A stretch of DNA of 64,000 nucleotides from Acanthopleura granulata (GCA_016165875.1 JABBOT010000007.1:10938216-11002215), one strand, 5' to 3'. Shown: positions 15,001 through 23,599, counted from the first letter of the stretch. Notes: generated from the letters alone by a model not told the origin. A program made the numbers and translations.

Positions 15001-18000
15001 GTGAAAAAGTATGTCACTAACTTTCCAAATGTCAGTGGCTTACCTTAAATGTTCTGGTTTCCTCCACACATCAAAAACTCCCCTCCCTTGAAGTGGAAAT
15101 TTCTTGAGCATGGCATTTAAGTATGATCCAAAAAATTAAAAAATAAAAAAAAAAAACACAACAGATTTACAGTGTATGTCAAGTACTTCATTGCCATGAT
15201 CTACCCCGTATAATTCTGCAGAGGAATGAAAATCTGGAAGCAGGACTGAAGAACTTTGACATGGTGGAGTATTTGCCCAATTCCAGTGAATCTCAGGAGA
15301 GTGATTCAGGGGAGATAACTGATGTAGGTGGTGGCCAGTCCAGTGAAGAGAGCTCAGATGGGTTTGGAGGGTTAATGGATATGTTTCTTGACCAGGAGGA
15401 CAGAGAAGATGGTGGTAAGTATATACATACATGTAGACGTGTTTGGTGTGAGAAAGGACGCCTACACAGTGACAGTTCGGATGGCAAAGTTTATGATGCC
15501 ATCGAACAAAGTCCAACATAGTTGATAAATTTAACAAAAGAATGCACATTTTTAATTTGATTTTGGAGACAAAACTACATTGGTTGGATTGGCCAAGGCT
15601 TCACAAAAAGTATAAATTTATCAGTGCACAGAGTAGTGCCCTTTGAATATGCTTGAATGAACTCCTTGCAAACATGCGAAAAGGTAGGAAAATGCCAGTA
15701 TCGTAAAATGAACCTAACCGCCCAATGGCATCAAGGCAGAAACTGAACAGATCCATTCAGTAATGCATTGGAAGAAAGAAGTCATCACTCAGAGTACATG
15801 GTAACTGGTTACAGCTTTCTATATTTATCAATATTCAGAATTCATGTAATGTTAACATGTTGTAGTGGTTTCTGCGAGAACAGGTTTAAAAGTAGATGTG
15901 AATTTTGAAAATGGGACAAAAAGCAGGTGAAACACAAAAGTCATTGTTTGTTGAGTACATGGTCATTAGTGTATATATGAAATTTTTTTTGTGGAACTCA
16001 CAGTTTTCATCTTTGATGGAAAACTCTTTTTGGCTCACTGTATGTACATTTAGACATGTGATATCTTTTGAATTGCTAGACTGTTCTAAAACAGAATATT
16101 TTTTTCACTGTGGTTTGTTCACATCAAATGACTCACAAGCAGGATCAGAGATGGGTTTCTGGATTCATGTCATATTTTCATTTCACATTTCTGTTGCCTT
16201 CAGTAGGCCAAGAAGAAGGGATTGAGTCAAGAGAAGAAACTGTGGCTAAAGCTCATACAAGAAGAACGCATGAATCCACAGGAACCAGAAAGAATGCTGG
16301 TAGAGGCATACTAAGGGGAGATAAATCTGCAGTCAGTGAGCCCACCTCACCTACATCAGAACCTGGCCTTCGGTCCAAGTCCAGCCATCAGTCTAAGTCT
16401 AAGACAAGTAAAGGCAAAGGTCCAGGCAAAAGTAAAACTGTCCACTTTGTTGATACAGAAGAAAGTCCAGCTGCATCATTAGGCTCTGTTACTGATGTTT
16501 TAGGTCCGTATACATATGTATTTGTATATGTACATACACACCTTTCTCACGATTGCCCCACATGCTTGTGGGTCATATCTCAGCTATTTAAGGTCTTATA
16601 TCAACCTCAATTCATAAAACAAAATAGTTATCTGAATTATTTGTGTTGACTTCAAACAAGTTACCCTGTATTAAGAATATTATTATATTAAATTATTATT
16701 ATATTATCTCCACAAAGAAAAGCAATGTGTTAAGTATTTATGGGCTCGGGATGTGTTCTTTGTATAGAACAGTTCAAGTTGGGATTTTCACTTCACATTG
16801 AAATGACTGTATCAAAACCAGCTGTGTCCAGTATTTGGTATGGTGTGTTGTCAGATGTGTTCAGTTCTTGGTAAAATCCCCCAGGATTGTGTTTACCTGC
16901 AGATGATTGTGTTTACCTGCCGACCAGTGTGTTATCAAACATGTTTATTTCTTGGTAAAATCCACCAGGATTGTGTTTATCTGCAAATGATTGCGTTTGC
17001 CTACAGATAATTATGTTTAACTGCAGATGGTTTTGTTTACCTGCCGACCAGTGTGTTATCAGACATATTCATATTCCGTAAAATTCCCCGTGATTGTGTT
17101 TACATGCAGATGATTGTGTTTACCTGCAGGCCAGTGTGTTGTGAGACATGTTCACTTCTTGGTAAAGTCACCCAGGATAGGATTTGTCTGCAGACCAGTT
17201 TGATGTCAGATGTGTTCAGTTCTTGGTAAAATCCCCCACGATTGTGTTTGCCTTCAGACCAGTGTATTGTCAGATGTGTTCAGTTCTTGTTAACATCCCC
17301 CGTGATTGTGTTTGCCTTCAGACCAGTGTATTGTCAGATGTGTTCAGTTCTTGTTAACATCCCCCGTGATTGTGTTTGCCTGCAGACCAGTGTGGTGTCC
17401 TCCATGTCCACAAGAATCCCCAAGTGGTCGGGTCGAGCAGAGCGGAAGATCACATGAGTCGCTGTGCCATACAAGATGTCTTTGAGCACCACCTCAACTC
17501 TCAGATGCCAGCCATCCAGTGTCCTCCCCTCTCCCAGGTAAAGGCTTCCACATCTTACCTTAACTACCTTAATTTCTCACCCTATTTGCGTATGAAAGAG
17601 TGTGATTTATGCCCTTTCAAAATTTTATTTTGAAAACAACACTACATTGGTTGGGTTGTCCAATTTCAGGGCTTCACAAAAGTATAATTTTCTTACTCTA
17701 CAAATAATCATGGCTGATCAAACATCAGACATTTTGCTAACATGTGATAAAGGTTGAAGAATTACTGTGTCTTAGGTAATGGTCAGCCAACATTGATAAT
17801 TTGTTTCTGTTCTGGTGGAACCCTGAGGCCTTTTGATTTTAAGCCAGAACCAGGGTTCCAAACTAGTCCATTAACCCTGTACTTTGAAAACTTGAGTCCT
17901 GTTCATAAGTCGCCATAGTCTTGAGTATGGCATTAAGCAGCGATCAAATAAATAAAATCAAATCCTAACAGCCACACCATAGTAAAATTTTCAGGCTAAT

Positions 18001-20688
18001 CATCTTGTTTGTTTGAGTTGTGAGGGAAGCTTTCTGACAGGATTGTGTTCAAATCCTATACTTCTATTTCAGTCATCAGACAGCGACGACCCAGGCACAG
18101 AACAGAAGCCAGCAGATACCAAGACAAAGGTGGCTAAATCACATGGTCCCAGCCACAACCAATCATGTGTGAGAATTGTAGGTAGCACAAGGGTTCTCAT
18201 TGGTCAAACTCCAAAGGCAATAAAGAGGTTAGTTTGTGTGGAATGTTATAAATTATCCATTCGACTCTCTTTTGAGGTGAAAAACAAACAAAAAAATTGT
18301 ATTTCACAAATTAGAAATGTGTAATGGCAAAAGCACAGCACCTACTTTCTGTTACATGTAGATGTATGCATTGATAAATGTGTGCCAGAAGTGTTAAAAT
18401 TTCTTTAAAAAGACACTTTTCTTACTGATGTTTTCTCAAACAAATATTGCCTGGGAAATTGTCACACACTCTATTCAGCTTTTAAATTATTTCAGAATAA
18501 CGCAGAAAGCAACTTAACACACTACAAGCAAAAAGAATGCAAAACTGAGGACAGTGTCACAGAGGTCCTGTAGTATAATAGAAGAATAACCATGGCAATG
18601 CTACATCTAAGCCTTCAGTACATCAGTTGTCACATGCACTGTACTTTTTACTTTGACTGTTCTGTGTCACACTACCCTGGATTCTATCATTGTGTCCAGA
18701 TACACTAATTCTTCAACTTTTTCAACAACCGCTTAAAGCAATATTTCAGTAATTTCTTGGGGAACTGTAGGATCTAGAGAAATATTTCTTTTAGTTTTAT
18801 GAAGATTATGCCTATAATTGCAATAACTATGTGCAGAAATTACTCTTTAAAACTGCTGATGTGATTGAAAAGGTTGAAGATTTACAATAATGAGATGAGA
18901 AGGGTTTTGTTTTGGTGATTTTTCTCTGTTCATCCCTGCTGCTGGAGTATGAGAGAAACCAGTGGATTATAGCCTTTAACTATCACTGGCGAAATAAAAT
19001 ACATGTAATTCCATGTTATGTCTAGGTAACCTGTCACACTTTTATTTGCAGAGAACATTTTGAGCAGCTGGCAGCGTTCATGAAGTGTGACTCACCGACA
19101 GACTTCGCTGAGCAGGTGCTGAGAATGTCTGTTGTACAGCGAGTGGAACTCCTTAATTCCTTCTACCACAGCCAGCAACAAGAGTTATTCCCCCTCTTTA
19201 CAGTCTCCAACGTCCCAGATCAAACACCAGCAAGATCTCCAGTGAAAGAGAAAGGTATTTTCAGGAATCTTTTTCACAAATGAAATCATACCCTTCATAA
19301 TTTAACTAAAAATTGTCACAGAATTAAATTTTGTTTCTAATATTTTCCTTTAACATCCAGTCAATAGAGATTTAATTTAATTTTTTGTGGGTGTTGGGGG
19401 GAAGTTGTTTTTGAGATAAAAGAAACCTTATATTTTTCAAACTGTTTCTTATCTAATTTTGTTTCTTCCCTGTTCAAAAATCCATCTAAACACCAGTCAG
19501 ATAAATAAATAATAACTGATTTATCTGTTAATTCATGTTACGTACTTGCAAAAGATCCTCAGGTCTTGGGAGAGAAGTTCAACTTCAGGAGAAATTGGGA
19601 TTTTTTGAAATTGCTCATCATACAGATGTTCTGTTGTTATGGTTTCAGAGTCAACACCATGCCAACAGTCAAAGAAAAACCAACAGAAAGTGAGACGAAA
19701 GCGGGCAAAATTGGGTGCAATGTACGACTCCTCTGAAGAGTCCTGCACTTGTGAAGCTCCAGCTAATATCATTGGTGAATCAGATGTTCCAGTATCATCA
19801 ACTTCCCGTGACCACGGCAGCCAGCCAGATTTGGATGAGTTGATTGTGGGCGCAAAACCGTTGCCACGGAGATCTCCAGCTCAGCGAAAGACTGTTAAGA
19901 CACGCCTCAGGAAAAGAAAGGAGACAGCTGCTGATGCAAGTGTGCTCTCTGAATGCGGGGAAACATTTCCAGGTATCAGTTCGGTGGAAAGTCGGACGTG
20001 TCAAACAGAAAACACAGTCCTAAGAACTTGTGAGAGCATCACCGTAGATAATCTGTTAGACGAAATGATTTCTGCTAAACCAGATCTGAATATGGATCCA
20101 CATGAGGAAAATTCAAACATTAAAACTGACAGAGAAGCCACAATGCATGAAGAAGCCTCGAGCAATAAATTCGCCCTGCTTGATGATATTTTTCTGACAG
20201 AAGAAAAGACTTCACCCCCAAAACGCAAACCACCGCCTTCTGCATCTAGAAAGCAGAAAAAAAGGTTACAAGCAGGCATTAGAACGGAAACTCTTACCAC
20301 AGGAACCTTGAATGATCCCTTGTCACTGGACGAACAGATGAATCCCTCTAGGGATTTGTTTGAGTCTCTGCAGGTCACACCTGATGAAACTTTAAACACT
20401 AAAGGGTTTGGTGTGTTTGACGATAATAATAAGTGGAAAAAGCATGACAGAAAAAGAACATGTCCTAAAAAGGCGGTGACTATCTCAGACAAAGTTGATA
20501 AGCTGATCAGCAAAGGGAAGGAGGATTACGAGGCGATGTTCATATCGGGTAAGATGAGAAAGCTATCCCGCAGTAAATGTTCACAGGAGGAAGAGCAGGG
20601 AGAGCCTAGACAGACAGGGAAGGTAATTCTGACCACTCCCAAAGAACCCGACAGTGTGCTGTCTCCTAGTCTGTTCTCAGGCAGCTAG
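1..20688 (+). CDS. ERCC6L2: ERCC6L2, SNF2-family DNA repair translocase (5' end outside window, 21 exons)
   Basis: Nuclear SNF2/Rad54-like ATPase; vertebrate ERCC6L2 acts in double-strand-break end joining and genome stability. Exons (all +): <1-86, 1786-1869, 2866-2987, 4225-4324, 5248-5307, 6011-6126, 6761-6876, 7418-7501, 8618-8766, 9669-9905, 10829-10900, 11852-11997, 13127-13222, 14072-14171, 14531-14683, 15222-15414, 16204-16503, 17386-17537, 18073-18227, 19052-19254, 19649-20688. Together they form 1,253 codons plus a stop with every phase consistent. Visible motifs in order: Walker [14 protein letters not shown] (motif II), LTGTAVQNN (motif III), a CRC/NCCC cysteine patch, [43 protein letters not shown], then a C-terminal HEBO-like block ([13 protein letters not shown] ... 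[17 protein letters not shown]) and a basic, serine-rich tail. Recalled vertebrate ERCC6L2 shares the unusual GDDMGLGKT, the cysteine patch and the HEBO block, which separates it from ERCC6 and RAD54. Exon limits come from reading the sequence, not from transcripts. Four introns hold junction-derived tandem arrays. Confidence 0.95.
34..1079 (+). repeat. 92-bp tandem array of the Walker A exon end plus its 5' splice site
   Basis: Copies of the block starting agaagactggagcc lie at 34, 126, 218, 310, 425, 517, 609, 701, 793, 885 and 977, with partial copies at 401 and 1069. The spacing is 92 bp except around 401-425, where a 24-bp internal duplication occurs. Each unit holds 51-53 bp of exon coding for the P-loop, the donor gtgagg and about 39 bp of intron. 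Copies differ at only a few sites (catact/cattct, gtgtgtat/gtgggtat), so the array is young. The first copy is the real exon end; the others sit in the intron. Confidence 0.95.
1786..1869 (+). CDS. ERCC6L2: ERCC6L2 exon, start of lobe 1 after motif I
   Basis: Acceptor ttttcag, 28 codons beginning [17 protein letters not shown], donor gtgagg, phase 0 to 0. It continues GKTVQ from the previous exon and matches the recalled vertebrate stretch (VISFLAAVL..KGTRED). Confidence 0.93.
2106..2476. mobile_element. Inverted-repeat element (family M1), copy in intron
   Basis: Non-autonomous element with related ends. The left end holds aactctttttattgctaaag, then ctactgtaccacgttacctg; the right end holds the reverse complement (acatgacacagttgaactct, then a ttacc..ctgcgacaaaa tract). 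The interior aligns by eye with copies at about 3075, 35441, 38930 and 47920. No intact transposase is visible. Confidence 0.7.
2866..2987 (+). CDS. ERCC6L2: ERCC6L2 exon, motif Ia
   Basis: Acceptor ttttag, 40 codons with [14 protein letters not shown] and ELETWGYF, donor gtaagt, phase 0 to 2. This is the motif Ia strand-loop (LIVAPLSVLYNW in the recalled vertebrate protein). A serine replaces an alanine-type position, within the usual variation. Confidence 0.93.
3075..3430. mobile_element. Inverted-repeat element (family M1), second intronic copy
   Basis: The ends are related in inverted orientation: left ctactgtactatgtgaccag, right ctagtcacataacacagtag. The interior is diverged from the 35.4 kb copy. 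It lies in the intron between the exons at 2866 and 4225, about 600 bp from the first copy. Confidence 0.65.
3922..4155 (+). mobile_element. Complete tRNA-derived SINE with 14-bp target-site duplication (family S1)
   Basis: The body (3936-4141) begins with a tRNA-like head: an A-box-like tggctcagttgg and a B-box-like gagttcaagtcc. A conserved tail follows (gtgggtttcccccggtctctg, caaatattcttgagtacggtgtaaaac) and ends in caaataaataaa. It is flanked by the perfect repeat atgtaaatgatagc at 3922-3935 and 4142-4155. The clean duplication indicates LINE-type retroposition. It is not a functional tRNA gene, because it has no acceptor stem or cloverleaf. Confidence 0.92.
4225..4324 (+). CDS. ERCC6L2: ERCC6L2 exon, lobe 1
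   Basis: Acceptor ctgacag only 70 bp after the SINE. The codons give [18 protein letters not shown] then [15 protein letters not shown]; donor gtaaat; phase 2 to 0. The TTYET strand corresponds to ALTTYETLR in the recalled vertebrate protein. Confidence 0.93.
5248..5307 (+). CDS. ERCC6L2: ERCC6L2 exon, motif II (DEVH box)
   Basis: Acceptor tttttag, 20 codons [20 protein letters not shown], donor gtgaca, phase 0 to 0. This is the Walker B box: DEVH here, against DEAH in recalled vertebrate ERCC6L2. The catalytic Asp-Glu pair is intact. Confidence 0.94.
6011..6126 (+). CDS. ERCC6L2: ERCC6L2 exon, motif III
   Basis: Acceptor gccccgcag, donor gtaagt, phase 0 to 2. Includes [20 protein letters not shown], the motif III signature of SNF2 proteins (LTGT.xQNN). 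Confidence 0.94.
6326..6408 (+). mobile_element. SINE family S1, 3' fragment
   Basis: Only the tail of the family remains: cgtcgtataagtgaaatatt, cttgagtgcggcgtaaaaca and the caaataaat end. The tRNA-like head is missing. Confidence 0.75.
6761..6876 (+). CDS. ERCC6L2: ERCC6L2 exon, end of lobe 1
   Basis: Acceptor ttcaatag, donor gtaagt, phase 2 to 1. Contains [20 protein letters not shown] and [16 protein letters not shown]. The GQ.H.ATKRELA..RK stretch is a recognisable ERCC6L2 block. Confidence 0.93.
7418..7501 (+). CDS. ERCC6L2: ERCC6L2 exon, LRRTK block
   Basis: Acceptor ttcctccag, donor gtatga, phase 1 to 1. Encodes [19 protein letters not shown] then LIADQLPGK. The LRRTK..I.DQLP.K motif is typical of the SNF2 inter-lobe region. 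Confidence 0.93.
7735..7890 (+). mobile_element. SINE family S1, head-truncated copy
   Basis: Carries gttgtgagttttcccggggc, tttcctcccaccataatgca and ataagtgaaatattcttgaa, ending in acaccaatcagatg. The tRNA-like head is missing or unrecognisable. Confidence 0.8.
8618..8766 (+). CDS. ERCC6L2: ERCC6L2 exon, cysteine patch
   Basis: Acceptor tatttcag, donor gtaacc, phase 1 to 0. Contains [18 protein letters not shown], then [18 protein letters not shown]. The CxC...NCC patch aligns with the recalled vertebrate CTCRSGQKRRNCC and helps separate this protein from ERCC6. Confidence 0.94.
8862..8998 (+). mobile_element. SINE family S1, head-truncated copy
   Basis: Starts near gccaacaacctgtggatggt. 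Carries tttcctcccaccataatgct, ggccaccatcgtataaggga and ggtgtaaaacgacagtc, and ends in caaataaataaataaa. Confidence 0.82.
9669..9905 (+). CDS. ERCC6L2: ERCC6L2 exon, region between the two lobes
   Basis: Acceptor tgtcttgcag, 79 codons, donor gtagga, phase 0 to 0. Contains [12 protein letters not shown] and [14 protein letters not shown], matching the recalled vertebrate VANHVALL and FETLSDPKYSGKMK. The last ~36 bases are the seed of the 41-bp array that follows. Confidence 0.94.
9870..10480 (+). repeat. 41-bp tandem array of exon end plus 5' splice site
   Basis: Copies starting actttgtcagatc (or variants) occur at 9870, 9911, 9952, 9992, 10033, 10074, 10115, 10156, 10197, 10238, 10278, 10316, 10354, 10395, 10436 and 10477. 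The spacing is 38-41 bp. The first copy is coding ([12 protein letters not shown] plus donor). Many intronic copies keep gatgaag followed by gtagga, so they look like donors. Degenerate copies may run to about 10,640. Copies are more diverged than in the 92-bp array. Confidence 0.93.
10829..10900 (+). CDS. ERCC6L2: ERCC6L2 exon, start of helicase C lobe
   Basis: Acceptor cttcatgcag, 24 codons [15 protein letters not shown] then ILLFSYSTK, donor gtaaca, phase 0 to 0. This is the motif IV strand (VLLFSFSTK in the recalled vertebrate protein). The final 13 bases seed the 71-bp array. Confidence 0.94.
10888..11580 (+). repeat. 71-bp tandem array of exon end plus 5' splice site
   Basis: The block ttactccaccaag with gtaaca begins at 10888 (the real exon end). 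Copies follow at 10959, 11029, 11100, 11171, 11242, 11313 and 11384, then two irregular ones at about 11470 and 11528. The spacing is 70-71 bp. Several intronic copies keep an intact ccaag/gtaaca donor. The rest of the unit (ctaattttggccaaacattg) is intronic. Confidence 0.92.
11852..11997 (+). CDS. ERCC6L2: ERCC6L2 exon, motif V region
   Basis: The acceptor is an unusual gttgttgttgttgtag tract; donor gtaaat; phase 0 to 2. Encodes [18 protein letters not shown] and [18 protein letters not shown]. It corresponds to YRRLDGST..EERL.IVKEFN in the recalled vertebrate protein. Confidence 0.94.
12160..12305 (+). mobile_element. SINE family S1, head-truncated copy
   Basis: Carries cccgtacgtgggaaggtctg, tttcccccgggctctgccca, tttcctcccaccatgatgct and tattcttgattatggcgtg. 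It ends in an AT-rich tail near gagaaaataaatc. Confidence 0.82.
13127..13222 (+). CDS. ERCC6L2: ERCC6L2 exon, motif V/Va
   Basis: Acceptor gtatgttacag, donor gtaatg, phase 2 to 2. Encodes [20 protein letters not shown] then [11 protein letters not shown], the conserved helicase C core. Confidence 0.95.
13250..13450 (-). mobile_element. Degenerate SINE-like repeat
   Basis: The stretch gttaaaccactgacctttgg resembles agtaaaccgctggcctttga at about 34531, and the left end has tttatttgtttgatggctg, as in minus-oriented S1 copies. The identity is weak and the ends are uncertain. Confidence 0.4.
14072..14171 (+). CDS. ERCC6L2: ERCC6L2 exon, motif VI
   Basis: Acceptor tttggtttcag, donor gtgaga, phase 2 to 0. 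Encodes [20 protein letters not shown] then [19 protein letters not shown] plus the downstream arginines form the motif VI arginine-finger region. Confidence 0.95.
14531..14683 (+). CDS. ERCC6L2: ERCC6L2 exon, post-helicase block
   Basis: Acceptor gatcatttcag, 51 codons, donor gtgagt, phase 0 to 0. Contains [20 protein letters not shown] then [20 protein letters not shown]. This is a strong match to the ERCC6L2-specific NAKRYF..VQG...GELFG..NLFK block. Confidence 0.94.
15222..15414 (+). CDS. ERCC6L2: ERCC6L2 exon, acidic linker
   Basis: Acceptor taattctgcag, donor gtaagt, phase 0 to 1. Low-complexity acidic and serine-rich sequence ([29 protein letters not shown]), probably disordered. It is placed by continuous phase between two confident exons. 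Confidence 0.85.
16204..16503 (+). CDS. ERCC6L2: ERCC6L2 exon, basic serine-rich region with NAGNAG acceptor
   Basis: The acceptor is ccttcagtag, so the exon may start at 16204 or 16207; both keep the frame (with or without a leading Val). The donor is gtccgt, weaker than the others; phase 1 to 1. The content is disordered and basic ([20 protein letters not shown]) and may hold a nuclear localisation signal. Confidence 0.82.
16840..17395 (+). repeat. 64-bp tandem array carrying the 3' splice site and exon start
   Basis: Near the exon, copies of cag-accagtgt lie at 17194, 17258, 17322 and 17386, exactly 64 bp apart; the last is the real exon start. More diverged copies run back to about 16840. 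Each unit holds ttcagttcttggtaaaatcc, gattgtgtttgcctgcag and the first bases of the exon, so it carries an acceptor-like site with its pyrimidine-poor tract. Confidence 0.9.
17386..17537 (+). CDS. ERCC6L2: ERCC6L2 exon, HEBO-like block part 1
   Basis: The acceptor gtttgcctgcag is the last copy of the 64-bp array; donor gtaaag; phase 1 to 0. Encodes [20 protein letters not shown] then [20 protein letters not shown]. This matches the C-terminal conserved block of vertebrate ERCC6L2 (VIGSSRAE.HMSR.A..DVF). Confidence 0.92.
17895..17965 (+). mobile_element. SINE family S1, 3' fragment
   Basis: Short tail: agtcttgagtatggcattaa, then gcgatcaaataaataaa. The upstream part is unrecognisable. Confidence 0.55.
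18073..18227 (+). CDS. ERCC6L2: ERCC6L2 exon, HEBO-like block part 2
   Basis: Acceptor tctatttcag, donor gttagt (weak), phase 0 to 2. The first half is hydrophilic and variable. The second half, [19 protein letters not shown], matches the V.VGKTPRAVKR element before the next exon. Confidence 0.9.
19052..19254 (+). CDS. ERCC6L2: ERCC6L2 exon, HEBO-like block part 3
   Basis: Acceptor atttgcag, donor gtattt, phase 2 to 1. Encodes [20 protein letters not shown] and [15 protein letters not shown], an all-helical module equivalent to HFEEFA..MK.SS..EFA....S...R..ML.DFYSAQ in the recalled vertebrate protein. Confidence 0.92.
19649..20688 (+). CDS. ERCC6L2: ERCC6L2 terminal coding exon
   Basis: Acceptor ttatggtttcag, entry phase 1 (g plus ag), then 346 codons to TAG at 20686-20688. 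The protein tail is disordered and highly charged. It has basic clusters ([30 protein letters not shown]) suited to nuclear import or DNA contact, and a conserved-looking [20 protein letters not shown] helix near the end. It ends in SPSLFSGS. Confidence 0.9.
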
Positions 20689-21985
20689 ACGATCTTTTAC
20701 CAGTTAAAACTTTCAAGTTTTAGCAGGAACTCATGAAAGGTAAATTCTGTACTGAAAGTTGGCTATATTTTGGAGTTGTTTGGGTTCCTTTGAGGGACAT
20801 TTAGAAGCTGGTGTAACATACAAGATTACACGTTATTGATGGATAACTGAAAGAGTTAGTTACCTGCAACTGTCACCGTCATAATATGTTCTCATGGAGT
20901 TTGTTATCTCTACCTAATGTCAGCAAACATGTTGTGTGTTGTTATGGATGAAATGTGTTATCATAGAATGCTTTTATAGTGTATAAAACTGCATATTTTA
21001 ACAGGACTATCTCATCTGGATAGAGAAAATAATACTGCTTGCTTGGCCAATGTCTTCAATGTCATATAATCTCAAGTAACCACATTATTACTATGCATGA
21101 ATTGAATTGTAAGGTTGGATATTGAGGACATTTTAATCATTTCTTTACAAAATGGAAATTCAAATTTAAATTCAGTGAAATCTTACAAAGTGACGCAACA
21201 TTCTTCCTCATTTCGTAACTACACACAAGCTGGTAATTTTAGTGTGAAACAGAATTCACTGGGATTTCTGTACCTAATTTCATCAATTATATACACAAAC
21301 CCCAAACATTCGTTTTCAGTAAATTTTTTATTTTGAAGGTTTTTGCTTCTCATCAGTTCAAAATGTGTACACATGAATTTTCAAGAGCCTTTTTTGATCA
21401 AAAGATGTTCGAAAATATGGTATCCTTGCCATGGGCTAACTGTCTAAATGATAATTATATAGTAAAAGACATTTTTTTTGAAGCAGTTCTAAGTTTCAAT
21501 GAAGATTTGTGGTTGCGAATATCCTCAATAGGCTTGTATACTTTTGATCTATATAGAGACTTATGCTTGTGTTGATAACAAGCCCCATTTGTCTGTCCAG
21601 AGTTCTCAGCCAGCTGTGGTAAATTTGTCTCGGTAAAAATCCTTCTTATACACCAGGCATTGGCACACTAGAGATGTTTGCTGTTAACCTCTTATCAGGC
21701 ATTCATAACCCCAGCATCAAAACATTTTTCAATTTATGGCCTAGGACAGACTAAACCACATTTTCTTTTTTTTTTTTAGCATCTTGATAAAAATGTAATA
21801 GGTCCTAATGTTATAATTTTTAGTTTTTAATATCCTCTATGTACATTTTTAGTTTTCATTACCCTCCATATACATGCCCCTAATCTAGAGTCAGCGTGAT
21901 ATTGAGTTGGTGCAGCATTTTACAGTGCAGGCTGGCTCAGTTCAGGCTAGAAACCCATTACAATGAGGTCCCAGTGCTTGGCCTC

Positions 21986-22064
21986 CAAGGGCCACTTGCA
22001 CAAAGCCCTAGGCATGGTAGCCACGTGCTCTAAACGCTAAGAGGGCTTTGTGCAAGTGGGCCCA
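21986..22064. mobile_element. Foldback element, family M2 (short copy)
   Basis: Near-perfect inverted repeat: gggccacttgcacaaagccc at the left and gggctttgtgcaagtgggcc at the right, around a core with ggcatggtagccacgtgctc. Longer relatives lie at 39318-39441 and 39443-39575. Confidence 0.75.
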
Positions 22065-22083
22065 AGTCAGATCGAGGGAACAC

Positions 22084-22260
22084 TAGGCTTGCAGTATTTT
22101 GGCCGGGGTCTTGGCGAGGGAATTGGGCAGTGATCTAGTGGTTGATTGCGTTTGCCTGTCAATCGCTAGGACACAGAGGCGCGGATCAAACCCGACCTTG
22201 GTCAGGGAATTTGTAGATTCTCCTGCTGTCAGTGTTGGTGGGATTTTGGCGAAAGCAAGT
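22084..22260 (+). mobile_element. tRNA-like SINE, family S2
   Basis: The tRNA-like head reads gtgatctagtggttgattgc, then tcaatcgctaggacacagag and gcggatcaaacccgaccttg (A- and B-box-like). The body has gaatttgtagattctcctgc, shared with a copy at about 48255-48345. A related minus-strand head is at 61265-61325. Confidence 0.65.
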
Positions 22261-22943
22261 GGTTATCAGTGCTCAGGTGGGTCATTTGCAAAGTGTAACA
22301 TTTGTTGTGAAGACCACTTGACTCTCACCAATATGTATGGTGCAAGATTATTTACATGACCGTAAATTCTAAATTCTTTGTCTTGTATATATACATATAA
22401 AGTGTACTTCAATCTTCCTCTGTGTGATGCTGGTAATATTGTCTGAGACCTCCACCTCCCTATTTCCCTCTTAGTCTCAGGTTCATTATTTGTTAAGAAT
22501 GTACTCAAGCCTTGAAAGAAATGCTCTAAAATATCATTTTAGTGGGTGAATCATGGTCACAATGTGACAAAATGTTTTATCTATTGAATTTTACCTCAGT
22601 CTACCTGTATCTTTTAGTAGCCTTCAACAGAAAAACATTTTACCATTGTTCACTTCAGTCCCTTTTTTCTGTTTGTAAATGTGTTTGTTTGTTTGTTTGT
22701 TTGTTTGTTATTTGCTGGCATGCTAATGTTTGTATGTTGTATCTACACTATGTTAACCAGATAGTCATATTGTCTCAAGATGTGAAGCTGTTGGCCTAAA
22801 GCAGAACTCATTAAATGTGTTTGTTTGCATTTTGTGTCTTCCTAACAATGACTCAGCACTTTGCTTCCGATGGAAGTTCATGCACCCCATCACTCAGGAA
22901 AATGTCATTCAAAATCTGAAAGGCAATTTTAAAACCAAATTCA

Positions 22944-23095
22944 TACATGGGAGGGTCTGCCAGCAACTCGCAGACAGTTGTCGGTTTCCAAGAGGTTGTG
23001 CCCAGTTTCTTCCCACCTGGTTACCACTGCATACACACCCAGTAAGTGAAACATTGTTGAGCATTACCAGTAACTCCTATCAAATAAATAAACTA
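22944..23095 (+). mobile_element. SINE family S1, head-truncated copy
   Basis: Contains gggagggtctgccagcaact, cgcagacagttgtcggtttc and agtttcttcccacctggtta. It ends tatcaaataaataaac. Diverged. Confidence 0.7.
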
Positions 23096-23599
23096 AAGCT
23101 AATTCATTTATGCATGTATGTGATTATCTTAAGACATAGCATGGTTGTAATCTGAATTACCCCTATTTTCGGTTTTGATTGAGAATTAAAAGGTTACTGA
23201 TTTGTCGCTCATTTTGAATGTGAAATTGATCACATTTTAAATACCTATACGTAAATGGGGATGATTCAGCATTTTTCATGCCTTTAGGAATTTTTATACC
23301 AACGCTGATAGCTTAAAATTGTCTTGTAGTAAATGAAGTAATGTTGTATCTGCACACATCACCTTTGTGTGTACAGAGATAGTTAATAAGTATGTAAGTG
23401 TGAAGTACATATTATTGAGATGTGAGTTCATAAATACATTATAATATTTGTTCATGAACACACAATAAAAGTCTAAATATGTCAGACCTTGTTCCCTGAT
23501 TACTACAATGTTAAAAATGTTGTAGTGAGTGAGGTTTAATGTTGTACTTAACAATTTTTCCGCCATATGACGACAAGTTTTTCTGGAGCGTGCATATAT

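Noticed and set aside
20001..20513. Minus-strand open frame under the last ERCC6L2 exon
   Set aside because: Antisense to a well-supported exon; serine-rich by composition only.
21115..21575. Open frames after ERCC6L2
   Set aside because: AT-rich, hydrophobic by composition, no homology, no splice logic; likely 3' UTR or spacer.
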